From the NCBI RefSeq assembly GCF_900240285.1, contig NZ_OESS01000002.1:806001-870000 (forward strand): 64,000 nucleotides of DNA, in the 5' to 3' direction. Shown here piece after piece: positions 18,924 to 27,670 of the stretch. Origin of the DNA: Halobacillus sp. Marseille-P3879 (GTDB lineage: Bacteria > Bacillota > Bacilli > Bacillales > Halobacillaceae). Position 1 is the stretch's first letter. Every line of letters begins with the position of its first letter. The notes under the pieces are model-generated. The model was not told the DNA's origin and did not search any database. It saw nothing but the letters and a program-made list of their open reading frames with translations. Position numbers and translations under genes: made by a program.

Positions 18924-19607
18924 TTACACCCTCCCGGATTTTACATTGCTGACTACGTCTATAATCCGTTCAACTACTTCTTCAATTGTCAGAGATGTGG
19001 TATCAACTTCAATTGCATCGTCTGCTTTAACTAGAGGAGCCGTTTCTCTTTGCGAATCTATTTCATCTCTTTTTCGAATATCCTCTATTAGCTCGTTTAA
19101 ATCAGACGGAAATCCATTTTCAATATTCTCTTTATGACGCCGCTCCGCTCTTTCCTTTACGGAGGCGATCATGAAGATTTTTACTTCCGCATCAGGAATC
19201 ACATGAGTCCCGATATCCCGGCCGTCCATCACCACGCCTCTCTGCTCAACTAATTTTTGCTGCCTGGCAACCATTTCTTCTCTAACTTTAGGATGTTTAG
19301 CAACATAGGAAACATTGGCTGTTACCTCATTTGTGCGGATCTCTTTGGTGACATCGATTGAGTTTATTATTACATGCTGCCCGTCAGTTTCCTGTACTAA
19401 TTCAATTGTTGTTTCTTTAAGCAGTTTCTCAAGTGCAGATTCGTTATTAAGATCAATATGTTCTTGCAGAGCCTTTAAAGTTAGTGCACGGTACATAGCT
19501 CCGGTATCTATATATATATAGGATAATTGATTTGCTACTTCTTTTGCTACTGTGCTTTTACCTGCTGCGGCCGGACCGTCAATAGCTATGGCAAGTTTAC
19601 GTGTCAT
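18924..19607 (-). CDS. cmk: Cytidylate kinase
   Basis: Cmk phosphorylates CMP and dCMP. The P-loop GPAAAGKST spans about 9-17, [10 protein letters not shown] follows, and [16 protein letters not shown] is the NMP-binding signature. The 227 residues are full length. GGAGG lies 8 nt before the ATG. It leads the cmk-plsC-(ypfD-fni) run. Confidence 0.97.
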   Translation of the reverse strand: MTRKLAIAIDGPAAAGKSTVAKEVANQLSYIYIDTGAMYRALTLKALQEHIDLNNESALEKLLKETTIELVQETDGQHVIINSIDVTKEIRTNEVTANVSYVAKHPKVREEMVARQQKLVEQRGVVMDGRDIGTHVIPDAEVKIFMIASVKERAERRHKENIENGFPSDLNELIEDIRKRDEIDSQRETAPLVKADDAIEVDTTSLTIEEVVERIIDVVSNVKSGRV

Positions 19608-19639
19608 CGTTCTTCCTCCAATTTACAATGCTACATACG

Positions 19640-19670
19640 AAAACGCACCTGATAAGAAAGCGCGTTTTTA
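19640..19670 (-). terminator. Weak hairpin between motI and cmk
   Basis: AAAACGC and GCGTTTT pair across about 15 nt. The U-tract is short (TTTTCG), so it may be a weak motI terminator only. Confidence 0.3.
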
Positions 19671-19766
19671 AGTTACACGACTGATGCTTTGTCGTCTTTA
19701 TGTACACCGTTATATTATATACTCGTAAAGAATAACATAAAAGATTATTTAATATCTATATAAACG

Positions 19767-20429
19767 TTATAGTCTTTTTCTTTTACGCATTTGCATCTGT
19801 TGCTCAAAACAATATTGAATAATAAGCTGCCTTCGTTTTTCGTTAATATTTATAAACTCTACGGAAACTGAATGGTTTCGGCTCCCTTTGACGGGAGCAG
19901 ACCTCACAACTATTCCTGTCACTTCTACATAATGATACTTACCGGTACTCATAGGCAGAACCAGCATAAGGTTTACCTGCTGCTCCGGAAAAAGATTGAT
20001 GTCGGGCGGTTCATAAATGGCCAGTCCTCCTCCGCTTAGATCTCTGGTAACCGACGTAAAGTGAATTTCCTTATCCTGAACTGCCACATCAATTGCTGTA
20101 TCAACTCTGACAAACTGTCTTCTCTGAATACGGATCAGTTCTTCTTCTCCTGGAAACCTAAGCATCAGCACAGGAATTTTGCTCTTCCGCCTGGCCACCA
20201 CTTCGGTTTCAAACCAATAAACAGACCCATCCTCCCCAAGAAAACTCGCTTGAAACTGCGTTCCTTCTAGAAAGAAGGCTGTTTTCTGAGTGTTCAGCTT
20301 TACAGGGTAATCAATATAAATATGATCCTGTGAATGATCAATTATTTTGCATTTAAATTTTTCCGCTTCTTCTCGTTTACTTTTAGATAATTCCAATGTT
20401 ATAGAAGCACCAACTTTGAACAAGGGCAT
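19767..20429 (-). CDS. motI: PilZ-domain cyclic-di-GMP flagellar brake MotI (YpfA)
   Basis: The 220-residue protein has the YcgR-like two-domain layout: an N-terminal beta domain (about 1-98) and a C-terminal PilZ domain. The c-di-GMP-binding signatures are both present: RRQFVR (103-108) and DLSGGG (130-135). In B. subtilis MotI (DgrA) binds c-di-GMP and disengages MotA stators. The start is uncertain. The ATG at 20429 sits directly on AGTAGGG, while a TTG two codons later has better spacing. It lies between ypeB and cmk as in B. subtilis, but the small ypfB gene was not found. Confidence 0.9.
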   Translation of the reverse strand: MPLFKVGASITLELSKSKREEAEKFKCKIIDHSQDHIYIDYPVKLNTQKTAFFLEGTQFQASFLGEDGSVYWFETEVVARRKSKIPVLMLRFPGEEELIRIQRRQFVRVDTAIDVAVQDKEIHFTSVTRDLSGGGLAIYEPPDINLFPEQQVNLMLVLPMSTGKYHYVEVTGIVVRSAPVKGSRNHSVSVEFININEKRRQLIIQYCFEQQMQMRKRKRL

Positions 20430-20600
20430 CCCTACTTTCCAACTCCATTTTTTCCAACAGGATAAGTTTTATTTTATTATCTCAAAAAATAGATAGGAAC
20501 AAAAGACTGCGCCTATATAACCATACACTATAATCAAATTTTCGGTGTTAAAATAGCTTACAGGTAAAGAAATCTATTAACAAATGCGGGAGAAAGTAAT

Positions 20601-20786
20601 GGGACTGGGACATAAGTAAAGCAGTGATGTCAAAAACGAACATTCGTATAAACGCAGATCATTAGCGTAGTCAAAATATGCAGACTCCTGTGGGAATAGC
20701 GCGAGCCGAAGATCCTGCAGGAAAGCGCTTTTTGCTTTCCGGGGAAGCTTAAGGACGTGCCCACTTAAAAGCGAAGTATTTTGACG
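20601..20786. repeat. Bacillaceae-type interspersed palindromic repeat
   Basis: The non-coding stretch opens with GGGACTGGGACATAAGTAA. It then has an element at 20670-20785 with inverted ends (GTCAAAATA at 20670-20678, TATTTTGAC at 20777-20785). Inside are ACTCCTGTGGGA, TCCTGCAGGA and GCTTTCCGGGG blocks that can fold into stems. This pattern is familiar from many Bacillaceae intergenic regions. It carries no ORF and lies between the ypeB terminator and motI. Confidence 0.6.
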
Positions 20787-20812
20787 GAGCGATGGTGTGA
20801 ATTCTCTTTAAC

Positions 20813-20861
20813 ATAAAATAATCCGAACTGATCCCTACAGAATCATTCGGATTATTTTATG
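20813..20861 (-). terminator. Intrinsic terminator after ypeB
   Basis: ATAAAATAATCCGAA pairs with TTCGGATTATTTTAT around a 19-nt loop, about 37 nt after the ypeB stop. The A/T stem ends give a U-tract on either strand. Confidence 0.75.
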
Positions 20862-20897
20862 ATTTATTCAGTTTTGTCCATCCTGATACCCACTTTA

Positions 20898-22241
20898 TTA
20901 AGATACATCAACATCATATCTTGCTTCTTTTGTTTTTAAGGTTTCTACCTTTTCTTCATGTCCATTATCCGCATTAATAAATATACGATAGGTCTCATCA
21001 TCTTTTGTGGTCAGGAATTCATAGCAGAGAATTGTTTCTTGTTCCTCATCTTCAATGACAGCCAAATGATTTTCCTGTACATCGAGGTTTGGATTAATCA
21101 TTTCTTTAGCTTCATCCTCACTTAAGCCCGGCTCTTCCTCAATCGTTTCGTTTGGACGGCTGTAGTATTGAAGTGCATCTAAACCGAGCATTTCACCATT
21201 GTCTAATGCTACTTTTACTTGTACAGCACCTGGATAATACCTTACACCATCTTTTTTATAGACGAATTTAAATACACCTTCATTATCGTATTGATTACTT
21301 TCTACCATTTCCATGTCTTTTAATTCCAATTTATCTACATAAGTCTTCGCTTTTTCTGAGGCTTCATTTAAGCTTATTTTTGAATCTTCAACGTCTCTGC
21401 TTACCATTATGGTCAAAGGATACCCGCCCTGTTTGGTCATGTCCATATACCCGTTTCTTTCTTCATTATGGAAAGAGGCTGTGACTGTTGGGATATCGGC
21501 ACCTTTTCCCGAGTTTGTAACGGTAAACTCATCGGGCTCCACTTTTCCAAACCAGTTTTGGGCAGACTTAATGGCTTCTTTCTTGGTAATTTCGTCTCCT
21601 TTTAAATGAGAAAGATCGTTTTCATCTGGTCTTGCACTTATACCTGTTTCCGCGTTCGTCTGCTGAAAGCCATCCATCGATTTTTCAACAGTTTCAAAGC
21701 CATTTATAATTGTATTATCGCCGGTCTCCTCGTTCGTGGCCAGCGCTAGTTCTACGTCCATCCACCTTAAATTATCCCTTAATACCATATTTTGAACTTT
21801 TCTCAATTCATTTTTTACGTCGCCTGACTGTTTATACAGCTCTTCTAACCCTGCGATTTCTTGATCTGACAGAGGTTCTTTATCAAGGTCTCTAATTGCA
21901 GTATCGTAAGCAAAATCTCCTATATCATACAAGAATTCTTCCGTTTTATTAAAAGGCATCAAGGTTAATGGCAGCTGTCCTACGTCAGAGCTCGCCTCCG
22001 ATGTAAGTCTCCAAATCTCAGCCATTTGAGGAGAAAGCTGTTTACGTGAATTCATCGCCAGAGTCGCACCGATCTTATCATGAAGCGTATCTACGTCTGA
22101 TGTTAATTCATGAAAAGCACGCTGATAACTATTCTCTGCCTGTATTAAAATCGCATTTTTATCCTGATGTTCTTTATATCCAAAAACAGCAAGCCCTACA
22201 ATCGTAACAGTTAATAGTGTAATCGTAATCCATCGAAACAT
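20898..22241 (-). CDS. ypeB: Germination protein YpeB
   Basis: YpeB is the partner that stabilises and localises the cortex-lytic enzyme SleB in dormant spores. The 447 residues start with an uncleaved or signal-like hydrophobic segment (about 4-20), followed by a helical N-terminal domain. The C-terminal two thirds contains PepSY-like repeats, for example IKSAQNWFGKV and ISLNEASEKAKTYVD. It lies 11 nt after sleB with its own GGAGGTGG site, forming the sleB-ypeB bicistron. A terminator follows. Confidence 0.94.
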   Translation of the reverse strand: MFRWITITLLTVTIVGLAVFGYKEHQDKNAILIQAENSYQRAFHELTSDVDTLHDKIGATLAMNSRKQLSPQMAEIWRLTSEASSDVGQLPLTLMPFNKTEEFLYDIGDFAYDTAIRDLDKEPLSDQEIAGLEELYKQSGDVKNELRKVQNMVLRDNLRWMDVELALATNEETGDNTIINGFETVEKSMDGFQQTNAETGISARPDENDLSHLKGDEITKKEAIKSAQNWFGKVEPDEFTVTNSGKGADIPTVTASFHNEERNGYMDMTKQGGYPLTIMVSRDVEDSKISLNEASEKAKTYVDKLELKDMEMVESNQYDNEGVFKFVYKKDGVRYYPGAVQVKVALDNGEMLGLDALQYYSRPNETIEEEPGLSEDEAKEMINPNLDVQENHLAVIEDEEQETILCYEFLTTKDDETYRIFINADNGHEEKVETLKTKEARYDVDVS

Positions 22242-22252
22242 AATTCCACCTC

Positions 22253-23065
22253 CTATTTACAAAAGATATGTTTGCCAATTTTTTTAATTTGCGGCCGGGA
22301 CCATATCCAGCCGGATGTTGCCGTGTTTGGATTAAAGTAATACGTAGCATTTCCAGATGGATCCATTCCGTTCAGGGCATCTCTTACAGCTCTTTCAGCG
22401 GTATCGTTTGGCTCAAGCCAGATTTGTCCGTCCGCTACAGCTGTAAACGCTCTTGGTTCAAAAATTACACCGGAAATTGAATTAGGAAAAGTAGCACTTT
22501 CTACTCGATTTAGAATCACAGCTGCTACTGCTACCTGCCCTTCATAAGGTTCCCCTCTTGCCTCACCATACACAGCATTTGCCATTAGCTTGATATCATT
22601 TTGTGAATACCCTCCAGGTACATTGACCGCAGTAGGTTCCGAAGGTGCTGCTTGTTCTCCTCCACCGCCTTGACCCTGCTGCTGACCTCCACCCTGTCCC
22701 TGGCCGGCTTGCTGACCGCCTCCACCTTCATTTGAAGGGAGATATTGTTCATAGCCTTTTGAAGCTTTCACCAGCTTTTCTTTCATCTGCGGTCCTGCTA
22801 AACCGTCAATATCCATGCCAAACTCATATTGAAAATTCCTTACCGCCCAATAGGTACTCCAGCCAAATACTCCATCCACTTCTTTGCTGTAAAATCCCAG
22901 ATGTTTTAGTCTCGCTTGAAGCTCTATTACATCCTGACCTACAGCACCTTGTTGGATAACCTGATTCGTAAAAGCGTGAACTTTCCTGCCATCATTTATT
23001 TCAGGCACAGGTATTATAAGAAGCGATAATAGTAAAGCAAACATTACAATATTCTTCCAAGCCAT
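22253..23065 (-). CDS. sleB: Spore cortex-lytic enzyme SleB
   Basis: SleB is a lytic transglycosylase that depolymerises spore cortex during germination. The 270 residues contain a signal peptide (about 1-31), a peptidoglycan-binding domain (about 40-100), a Gly/Gln-rich linker (114-138) and a Hydrolase_2 catalytic domain (about 155-270). The catalytic Glu is probably E168 in VYGEARGE. The linker is unusually low in complexity but continues in frame. Upstream, TGTATA and CAAAACTA resemble a weak sigma-G promoter, consistent with known forespore expression. Confidence 0.95.
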   Translation of the reverse strand: MAWKNIVMFALLLSLLIIPVPEINDGRKVHAFTNQVIQQGAVGQDVIELQARLKHLGFYSKEVDGVFGWSTYWAVRNFQYEFGMDIDGLAGPQMKEKLVKASKGYEQYLPSNEGGGGQQAGQGQGGGQQQGQGGGGEQAAPSEPTAVNVPGGYSQNDIKLMANAVYGEARGEPYEGQVAVAAVILNRVESATFPNSISGVIFEPRAFTAVADGQIWLEPNDTAERAVRDALNGMDPSGNATYYFNPNTATSGWIWSRPQIKKIGKHIFCK

Positions 23066-23142
23066 ATGTTCTACACCCCTGACGCATCTTTTTGTTTATA
23101 GAGGTAGTTTTGTTCAAATAGATAACAATATACATAAAGATA

Positions 23143-23172
23143 TAAAAAAAGCTGCCCTTCATAAAGGCAGCT
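23143..23172 (-). terminator. Intrinsic terminator of prsW
   Basis: AGCTGCC pairs with GGCAGCT, and TTTTTTTATATC follows on the minus strand. The stem overlaps the prsW stop. Confidence 0.85.
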
Positions 23173-23836
23173 AGCGTTCAAAATTTGAAGTTAGTAAGTC
23201 GTCGTGGTGCTTATTGGCTAATTTAATTTTACGTACACCAATCCACCACAAGATAATCATAAAAGGAATGACAAGATACAGCCATATTGAGGTCACAATA
23301 AAGTAATCATATAAACTATGTAAAATGAAAGGAATGATTAGTGCTAATGAGATGGACAGCTGCTTAGATTGAGGAGAGAACTTAGCTTTTCCCATGTAAT
23401 ACCCCATGATCAGCCCAAATAAAGCGTGTGAGGACACAGGAAATACAGCTCTCAGCAGGGCAATTTCAATTCCATTGGCAAATAAATAAAGGATATTTTC
23501 AACTGTTGCGAAGCCAAGACTTATGGCAACTCCATAGATAATTCCATCATAATGATGATCGAAATCAGCATGTCGATAGGCTACAAATAATAAGAAAAAC
23601 CATTTAAAAAATTCTTCCAGTAATCCAGCTAAAATGGTTGACTTCATCAACGGTGACTGGAATATACCTTCACTTTCAAAAGCATATTGAATAAACATGA
23701 GAGGGAAGACTAATATAGCTCCTAATATAAACATCCTAATGATTAAAGGAAGAGGCTCAAGCTCTATCCTTTTACTTAAATATATAAAAGTCATTAGAGC
23801 AACCGCTGGTGCGACAGCGGCCGTCAAGATTGCCAA
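23171..23836 (-). CDS. prsW: Site-1 membrane protease PrsW (YpdC)
   Basis: PrsW is an intramembrane protease that in B. subtilis makes the first cut in anti-sigma factor RsiW. The protein has about seven to eight membrane segments and the family motifs LLEEFFKW (E74, E75, K78), GFATVEN and HALFG. The TTG at 23836 is preferred because AGGGGGG is 9 nt upstream and it gives 221 residues beginning MAILTAAVAP, near the B. subtilis length. A more upstream ATG has no ribosome-binding site. It is divergent from ansA across about 90 nt. Confidence 0.92.
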   Translation of the reverse strand: MAILTAAVAPAVALMTFIYLSKRIELEPLPLIIRMFILGAILVFPLMFIQYAFESEGIFQSPLMKSTILAGLLEEFFKWFFLLFVAYRHADFDHHYDGIIYGVAISLGFATVENILYLFANGIEIALLRAVFPVSSHALFGLIMGYYMGKAKFSPQSKQLSISLALIIPFILHSLYDYFIVTSIWLYLVIPFMIILWWIGVRKIKLANKHHDDLLTSNFER

Positions 23837-23926
23837 TATTGATTCCCCCCTCTCTTTCTTTCCGCTAAAATTCATCGTATCATGGAAAGGGAAGAAAAGG
23901 AATATTTGAACGTACAGGAGGACAAT

Positions 23927-24898
23927 ATGAAAACGATTTTAATTATACATACCGGCGGTACAATTTCAATGAAAGAGAACAAAGAAACAGGGGAAGTTAA
24001 TACCAGTGGCCAGCATCCGATGAGGGAAATCTCAACTTTCTTAACCCAAAGCACGAAAGTTGAAGAGGAAATTCTCTTTTATCTACCATCGCCACATATC
24101 CGTCCTGACCATATGCTTACGTTGGGTCAGTATATTCATGAAAAACTAGCTGTACGTCAATACGACGGCATTGTAGTTACTCACGGTACAGATACCCTTG
24201 AAGAGACAGCTTACTTCTTAGATTTATTTTTGCAAACAAGAAAACCAGTGATTGTAACAGGGGCTATGAGATCGAGCAATGAAATTGGTGCAGATGGGCT
24301 TTACAATTTAATGAGCAGTATAAAAGTAGCCAGTTGTGATGAAGCCCAGGACAAAGGCGTGCTGGTAGTAATGAATGATGAAATTCATACTGCTCGTAAT
24401 GTGACGAAAACATCTACTAGTAATGTAGCTACATTCCAAAGCCCTCAGTACGGACCAGTAGGTATTACAACAAAAAGGGACGTGTTTTTTCATCATAAGA
24501 CGACCAGTTTCGATTCATACCCCATTCAGCAGCTGACAAAAAAAGTAGCTCTGATTAAAGCTTATGCAGGAATGGATGGCACGATTATTGAAGCCGTGTG
24601 CGAAAGCGGAACTGATGGAATAGTGATAGAAGCTTTAGGACAAGGTAATCTTCCTCCAGAAACGATTCCCGCTTTAAAAGAAACGATTGATAAGGGGATT
24701 CCTGTTGTCCTTGTTTCAAGATGTTATCAAGGAGTGGTCCAGGATACTTATGCCTATGAGGGAGGCGGGAGAAAACTTAAAGAAATGGGGGTAATCTTTG
24801 CTAACGGCCTCACCGGCCCTAAAGCAAGAATTAAACTGATGGTTGTTCTTGAAATGACGAATAATCCGATAGAGCTGAGCCCGATGTTCAGTTATTAA
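23927..24898 (+). CDS. ansA: L-asparaginase (type I, cytoplasmic)
   Basis: It hydrolyses asparagine to aspartate and ammonia. The 323 residues begin MKTILIIHTGGTISM, with the nucleophilic Thr12 in the first signature. The second signature THGTDTLEET (T88, D89) supplies the other catalytic triad members, and IKAYAGMDG carries the Lys region. There is no signal peptide. AGGAGGACAAT precedes the ATG at 23927; an open frame upstream overlaps the prsW promoter and is discounted. In B. subtilis ansA is in the ansAB operon; here it stands alone next to prsW. Confidence 0.95.
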   Translation: MKTILIIHTGGTISMKENKETGEVNTSGQHPMREISTFLTQSTKVEEEILFYLPSPHIRPDHMLTLGQYIHEKLAVRQYDGIVVTHGTDTLEETAYFLDLFLQTRKPVIVTGAMRSSNEIGADGLYNLMSSIKVASCDEAQDKGVLVVMNDEIHTARNVTKTSTSNVATFQSPQYGPVGITTKRDVFFHHKTTSFDSYPIQQLTKKVALIKAYAGMDGTIIEAVCESGTDGIVIEALGQGNLPPETIPALKETIDKGIPVVLVSRCYQGVVQDTYAYEGGGRKLKEMGVIFANGLTGPKARIKLMVVLEMTNNPIELSPMFSY

Positions 24899-25014
24899 TT
24901 AAAAAGTATAGTACTCTGCTTCTTGAGCTTGTAGAGTAATCCGCGGTTTACTGGAAGTTTTTTAATATAAGTATTGGCAAGGTCCTTGCTCCCCTGTAGT
25001 TGCTTAGTTAATAA

Positions 25015-25062
25015 AAGAGTCTCCTGTACCTGGCTCACTTTGGCCAGATACAGGAGACTCTT
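25015..25062. terminator. Long bidirectional terminator between ansA and bdr
   Basis: A 20-bp stem with one mismatch (25015-25034 with 25043-25062) closes on an 8-nt loop. It is followed by CTCTTTTATTAA on the minus strand and CTTCTTCGTTCC on the plus strand. It serves the convergent genes ansA and bdr. An outer inverted repeat encloses it (see findings). The rest of 24899-25171 holds no recognisable gene. Confidence 0.8.
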
Positions 25063-25171
25063 CTTCGTTCCAGTAAACGAGCCATCAATAATGATTGAGC
25101 AACAGCCACCGAAGATGGTCTTGTATCATAAAAATTTTATTGTTTTTTGTTTTTGTTCACATTGCTGCTAC

Positions 25172-26161
25172 TTATGTCCCTGCTTCTTCTTTTTCCTTGA
25201 TAGACCGAGCGATCTGTCCTCCGTGGAATCTTCCGTTCTCTATAAATATCTCATTATTGTTATAACCAGCTGCGATAACTCCAGCGATATAAATATGCTC
25301 AATATTAGTTTCCATAGTATTGTCATCAAAAGCAGGCCGACCAGTTTTCTGGTCCATTTCCACTCCCATAGAAGTCAAAAATTGATGATTAGGCCGGTAC
25401 CCCGTCATAGCAAATACAAAATCATTCTTTACGGTTCTCTGCTCACCCTGACAAGTATAAATAACTTCATTCTCCGTAATTTCCTTAATATGAGCGCAAA
25501 ATTCCATAGAAACTATTTCTTTTCTTACTAACGCTTCAAATTGCGGAAGGATCCAGGGCTTAATACTCTTGGAATAGTCTTCTCCTCTGTACAGTACAGT
25601 AACGTTTGCTCCTGCTTTAACCAATTCCAGAGTCGCGTCAGCTGCTGAATTTTTACCGCCGATCACAACTACATTTTTATTAAAATAAGGATGAGCTTCC
25701 TTAAAGTAATGCATGACTTTATCTAAATTCTCACCTTTAACATTCAGAGGATTCGGCTGATCGTAATAGCCTGTTGCAGCCACTACGTACTTAGCTGAAT
25801 ACAAACTTTCGATCTTGCCGTTTTTTAAGGTGCGAACGATAAAACGGTCACCTTCTCTCCTGACATCAGTTACTTCCTCAAAAGAATGTATACGCAAGGT
25901 TTCTCTCTCTGCCACAGCACGGTAATAAGCTAAAGCTTCATTGCGAACCGGCTTTTGTCGTTCTGTTATAAAAGGTATCCCACCTACTTCTAGTTTCTCA
26001 CTTGAACTAAAAAAAGTTTGATGGGTAGGGTAATGATAGATCGAATTAACCACGTTCCCCTTTTCTATAATTAATGCATGAATACCTAATTTCTTAAGCT
26101 CGATCGCTGCACTCATTCCGCATGGACCTGAGCCGATAATAATAACTTGTTCTTCTTGCAC
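25172..26161 (-). CDS. bdr: Bacillithiol disulfide reductase Bdr (YpdA)
   Basis: This is a flavin- and NADPH-dependent oxidoreductase that reduces bacillithiol disulfide. FAD-binding GSGPCGMSAA is at 10-19, and the NADPH loop is VVIGGKNSAADA. The GTG at 26161 lies 8 nt after AGGAG and gives 329 residues. With that start the active-site cysteine is C14, the number reported for Staphylococcus aureus YpdA. The order bdr-gudB follows B. subtilis ypdA-gudB, though ansA is inserted next to prsW. Confidence 0.9.
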   Translation of the reverse strand: MQEEQVIIIGSGPCGMSAAIELKKLGIHALIIEKGNVVNSIYHYPTHQTFFSSSEKLEVGGIPFITERQKPVRNEALAYYRAVAERETLRIHSFEEVTDVRREGDRFIVRTLKNGKIESLYSAKYVVAATGYYDQPNPLNVKGENLDKVMHYFKEAHPYFNKNVVVIGGKNSAADATLELVKAGANVTVLYRGEDYSKSIKPWILPQFEALVRKEIVSMEFCAHIKEITENEVIYTCQGEQRTVKNDFVFAMTGYRPNHQFLTSMGVEMDQKTGRPAFDDNTMETNIEHIYIAGVIAAGYNNNEIFIENGRFHGGQIARSIKEKEEAGT

Positions 26162-26199
26162 CTTTGTCACTCCTCTTAGTTACGACACTAACTTGTATA

Positions 26200-26238
26200 G
26201 ACAATATAAAATCTCCTACCATTTAAATGATAGGAGAT
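26200..26238 (-). terminator. Intrinsic terminator of gudB
   Basis: ATCTCCTATCATTT pairs with AAATGGTAGGAGAT (one mismatch), and TTTATATTG follows on the minus strand. Confidence 0.85.
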
Positions 26239-26256
26239 CTTATGTGGAGAATCAAC

Positions 26257-27537
26257 CTATATCCATCCTCTAAACCTGGATGCTTCTGCCATTTTCCGTA
26301 CCCCAACCATGTACGCCGCCAGCCTCATATCTACACGGCGGTTCTGTGCTGTTCTATAAACGTTATCAAAGCCTTTAACGATCACTTTGTGTAATTTTTC
26401 TTCAACTTCCTCTTCTGTCCAATAATACCCTTGATTGTTTTGCACCCATTCAAAATAGGAAACTGTAACTCCGCCAGCAGAGGCTAATACATCAGGAACG
26501 AGAAGAATTCCCCTGTCAGATAAAATTTTGGTAGCTTCTAAAGTAGTTGGTCCGTTTGCAGCTTCTACGACGATATCAGCCTTTATTTTCCCTGCATTTT
26601 CTTCAGTAATCTGGTTTTCGATAGCTGCCGGAACAAGAATGTCACAATCCAGTTCTAGAAGTTCCTGGTTAGTAATGGTGTTTTTAAACAGGTTGGTGAC
26701 TGTACCAAAGCTGTCTCTGCGATCAAGCAAGTAATCGATATCGAGACCGTCAGGGTCATATAGTCCACCATGAGCATCAGAGATCCCTACTACGTTTGCC
26801 CCTTTATCATGCATGAACTTCGCCAGGAAACTCCCTGCATTACCAAATCCCTGGACTACTACCCTGGCACCTTCAATCTGAATCCCCTTCTTCTTCGCTG
26901 CTTCATCTATACATATAGTTACACCTTTGGCTGTCGCTGATTCACGACCGTGGGATCCGCCGAGCACTAAAGGTTTTCCTGTAATAAAACCAGGATTATT
27001 AAATTCGTCGATACGGCTGTACTCATCCATCATCCAAGCCATAATTTGTGAGTTTGTAAACACATCTGGAGCTGGTATATCCTTTGTTGGACCAACGATC
27101 TGGCTGATCGCTCTCACGTAGCCCCTGCTTACCCCTTCCAACTCTCTAAACGACATGTCCCTTGGGTCACAAACGATACCACCCTTGCCGCCGCCATAGG
27201 GAAGATCAACAATTCCTGCTTTTAAGCTCATCCAAATAGAAAGGGCTTTTACTTCCTTTTCAGAAACGTTAGGGTGGAAACGAACTCCGCCTTTTGTCGG
27301 TCCTACTGCATCGTTGTGCTGAGCTCTGAAACCCGTGAAAATTTTTATGGAATCATCATCCATTCTAACAGGAATTCTTACCGTCATCATTCGGACAGGT
27401 TCTTTTAACAGGTCGTATACTTCATTAGGATATCCTAATTTGTCGAGCGCCTTTTTTACCACCTTTTGAGTGGATTTTAAAACATCCAACTTACCATTTT
27501 GATCATTTGCATTGACGTCAGCTTTGTCGGCTACCAT
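26257..27537 (-). CDS. gudB: NAD-dependent glutamate dehydrogenase
   Basis: It oxidatively deaminates glutamate to 2-oxoglutarate. The 426 residues are full length. Signatures are KGGVRFHPNVS, the catalytic-lysine block LPYGGGKGG, PAPDVFTNSQ and the NAD-binding VQGFGNAGSF. AGGAGGTAAATCG precedes the ATG. It could be called rocG or gudB; synteny with bdr favours gudB. The three-codon duplication that silences B. subtilis 168 gudB is not obvious here. A terminator follows. Confidence 0.95.
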   Translation of the reverse strand: MVADKADVNANDQNGKLDVLKSTQKVVKKALDKLGYPNEVYDLLKEPVRMMTVRIPVRMDDDSIKIFTGFRAQHNDAVGPTKGGVRFHPNVSEKEVKALSIWMSLKAGIVDLPYGGGKGGIVCDPRDMSFRELEGVSRGYVRAISQIVGPTKDIPAPDVFTNSQIMAWMMDEYSRIDEFNNPGFITGKPLVLGGSHGRESATAKGVTICIDEAAKKKGIQIEGARVVVQGFGNAGSFLAKFMHDKGANVVGISDAHGGLYDPDGLDIDYLLDRRDSFGTVTNLFKNTITNQELLELDCDILVPAAIENQITEENAGKIKADIVVEAANGPTTLEATKILSDRGILLVPDVLASAGGVTVSYFEWVQNNQGYYWTEEEVEEKLHKVIVKGFDNVYRTAQNRRVDMRLAAYMVGVRKMAEASRFRGWI

Positions 27538-27670
27538 CGATTTACCTCCTATGTGAAACCATTCGCTTAGGGTGTTCTTTCAGTCAATAGTATACACGTA
27601 ACGCACAGTTATGCAAAGCGAATTCACACCTTTATTTCCTATTTCATTCAAAAAATGAAAGCGATTACAA

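Noticed and set aside
22640-22730. Gly/Gln repeat in sleB as a possible repeat element
   Set aside because: It stays in frame as a linker between the two SleB domains.
23872-24054. Minus-strand open frame overlapping the start of ansA
   Set aside because: No ribosome-binding site and it runs antisense to a clear gene.
25172-25531. Plus-strand frame opposite bdr
   Set aside because: Shadow of a well-conserved reductase; low-complexity Phe/Ser-rich translation.
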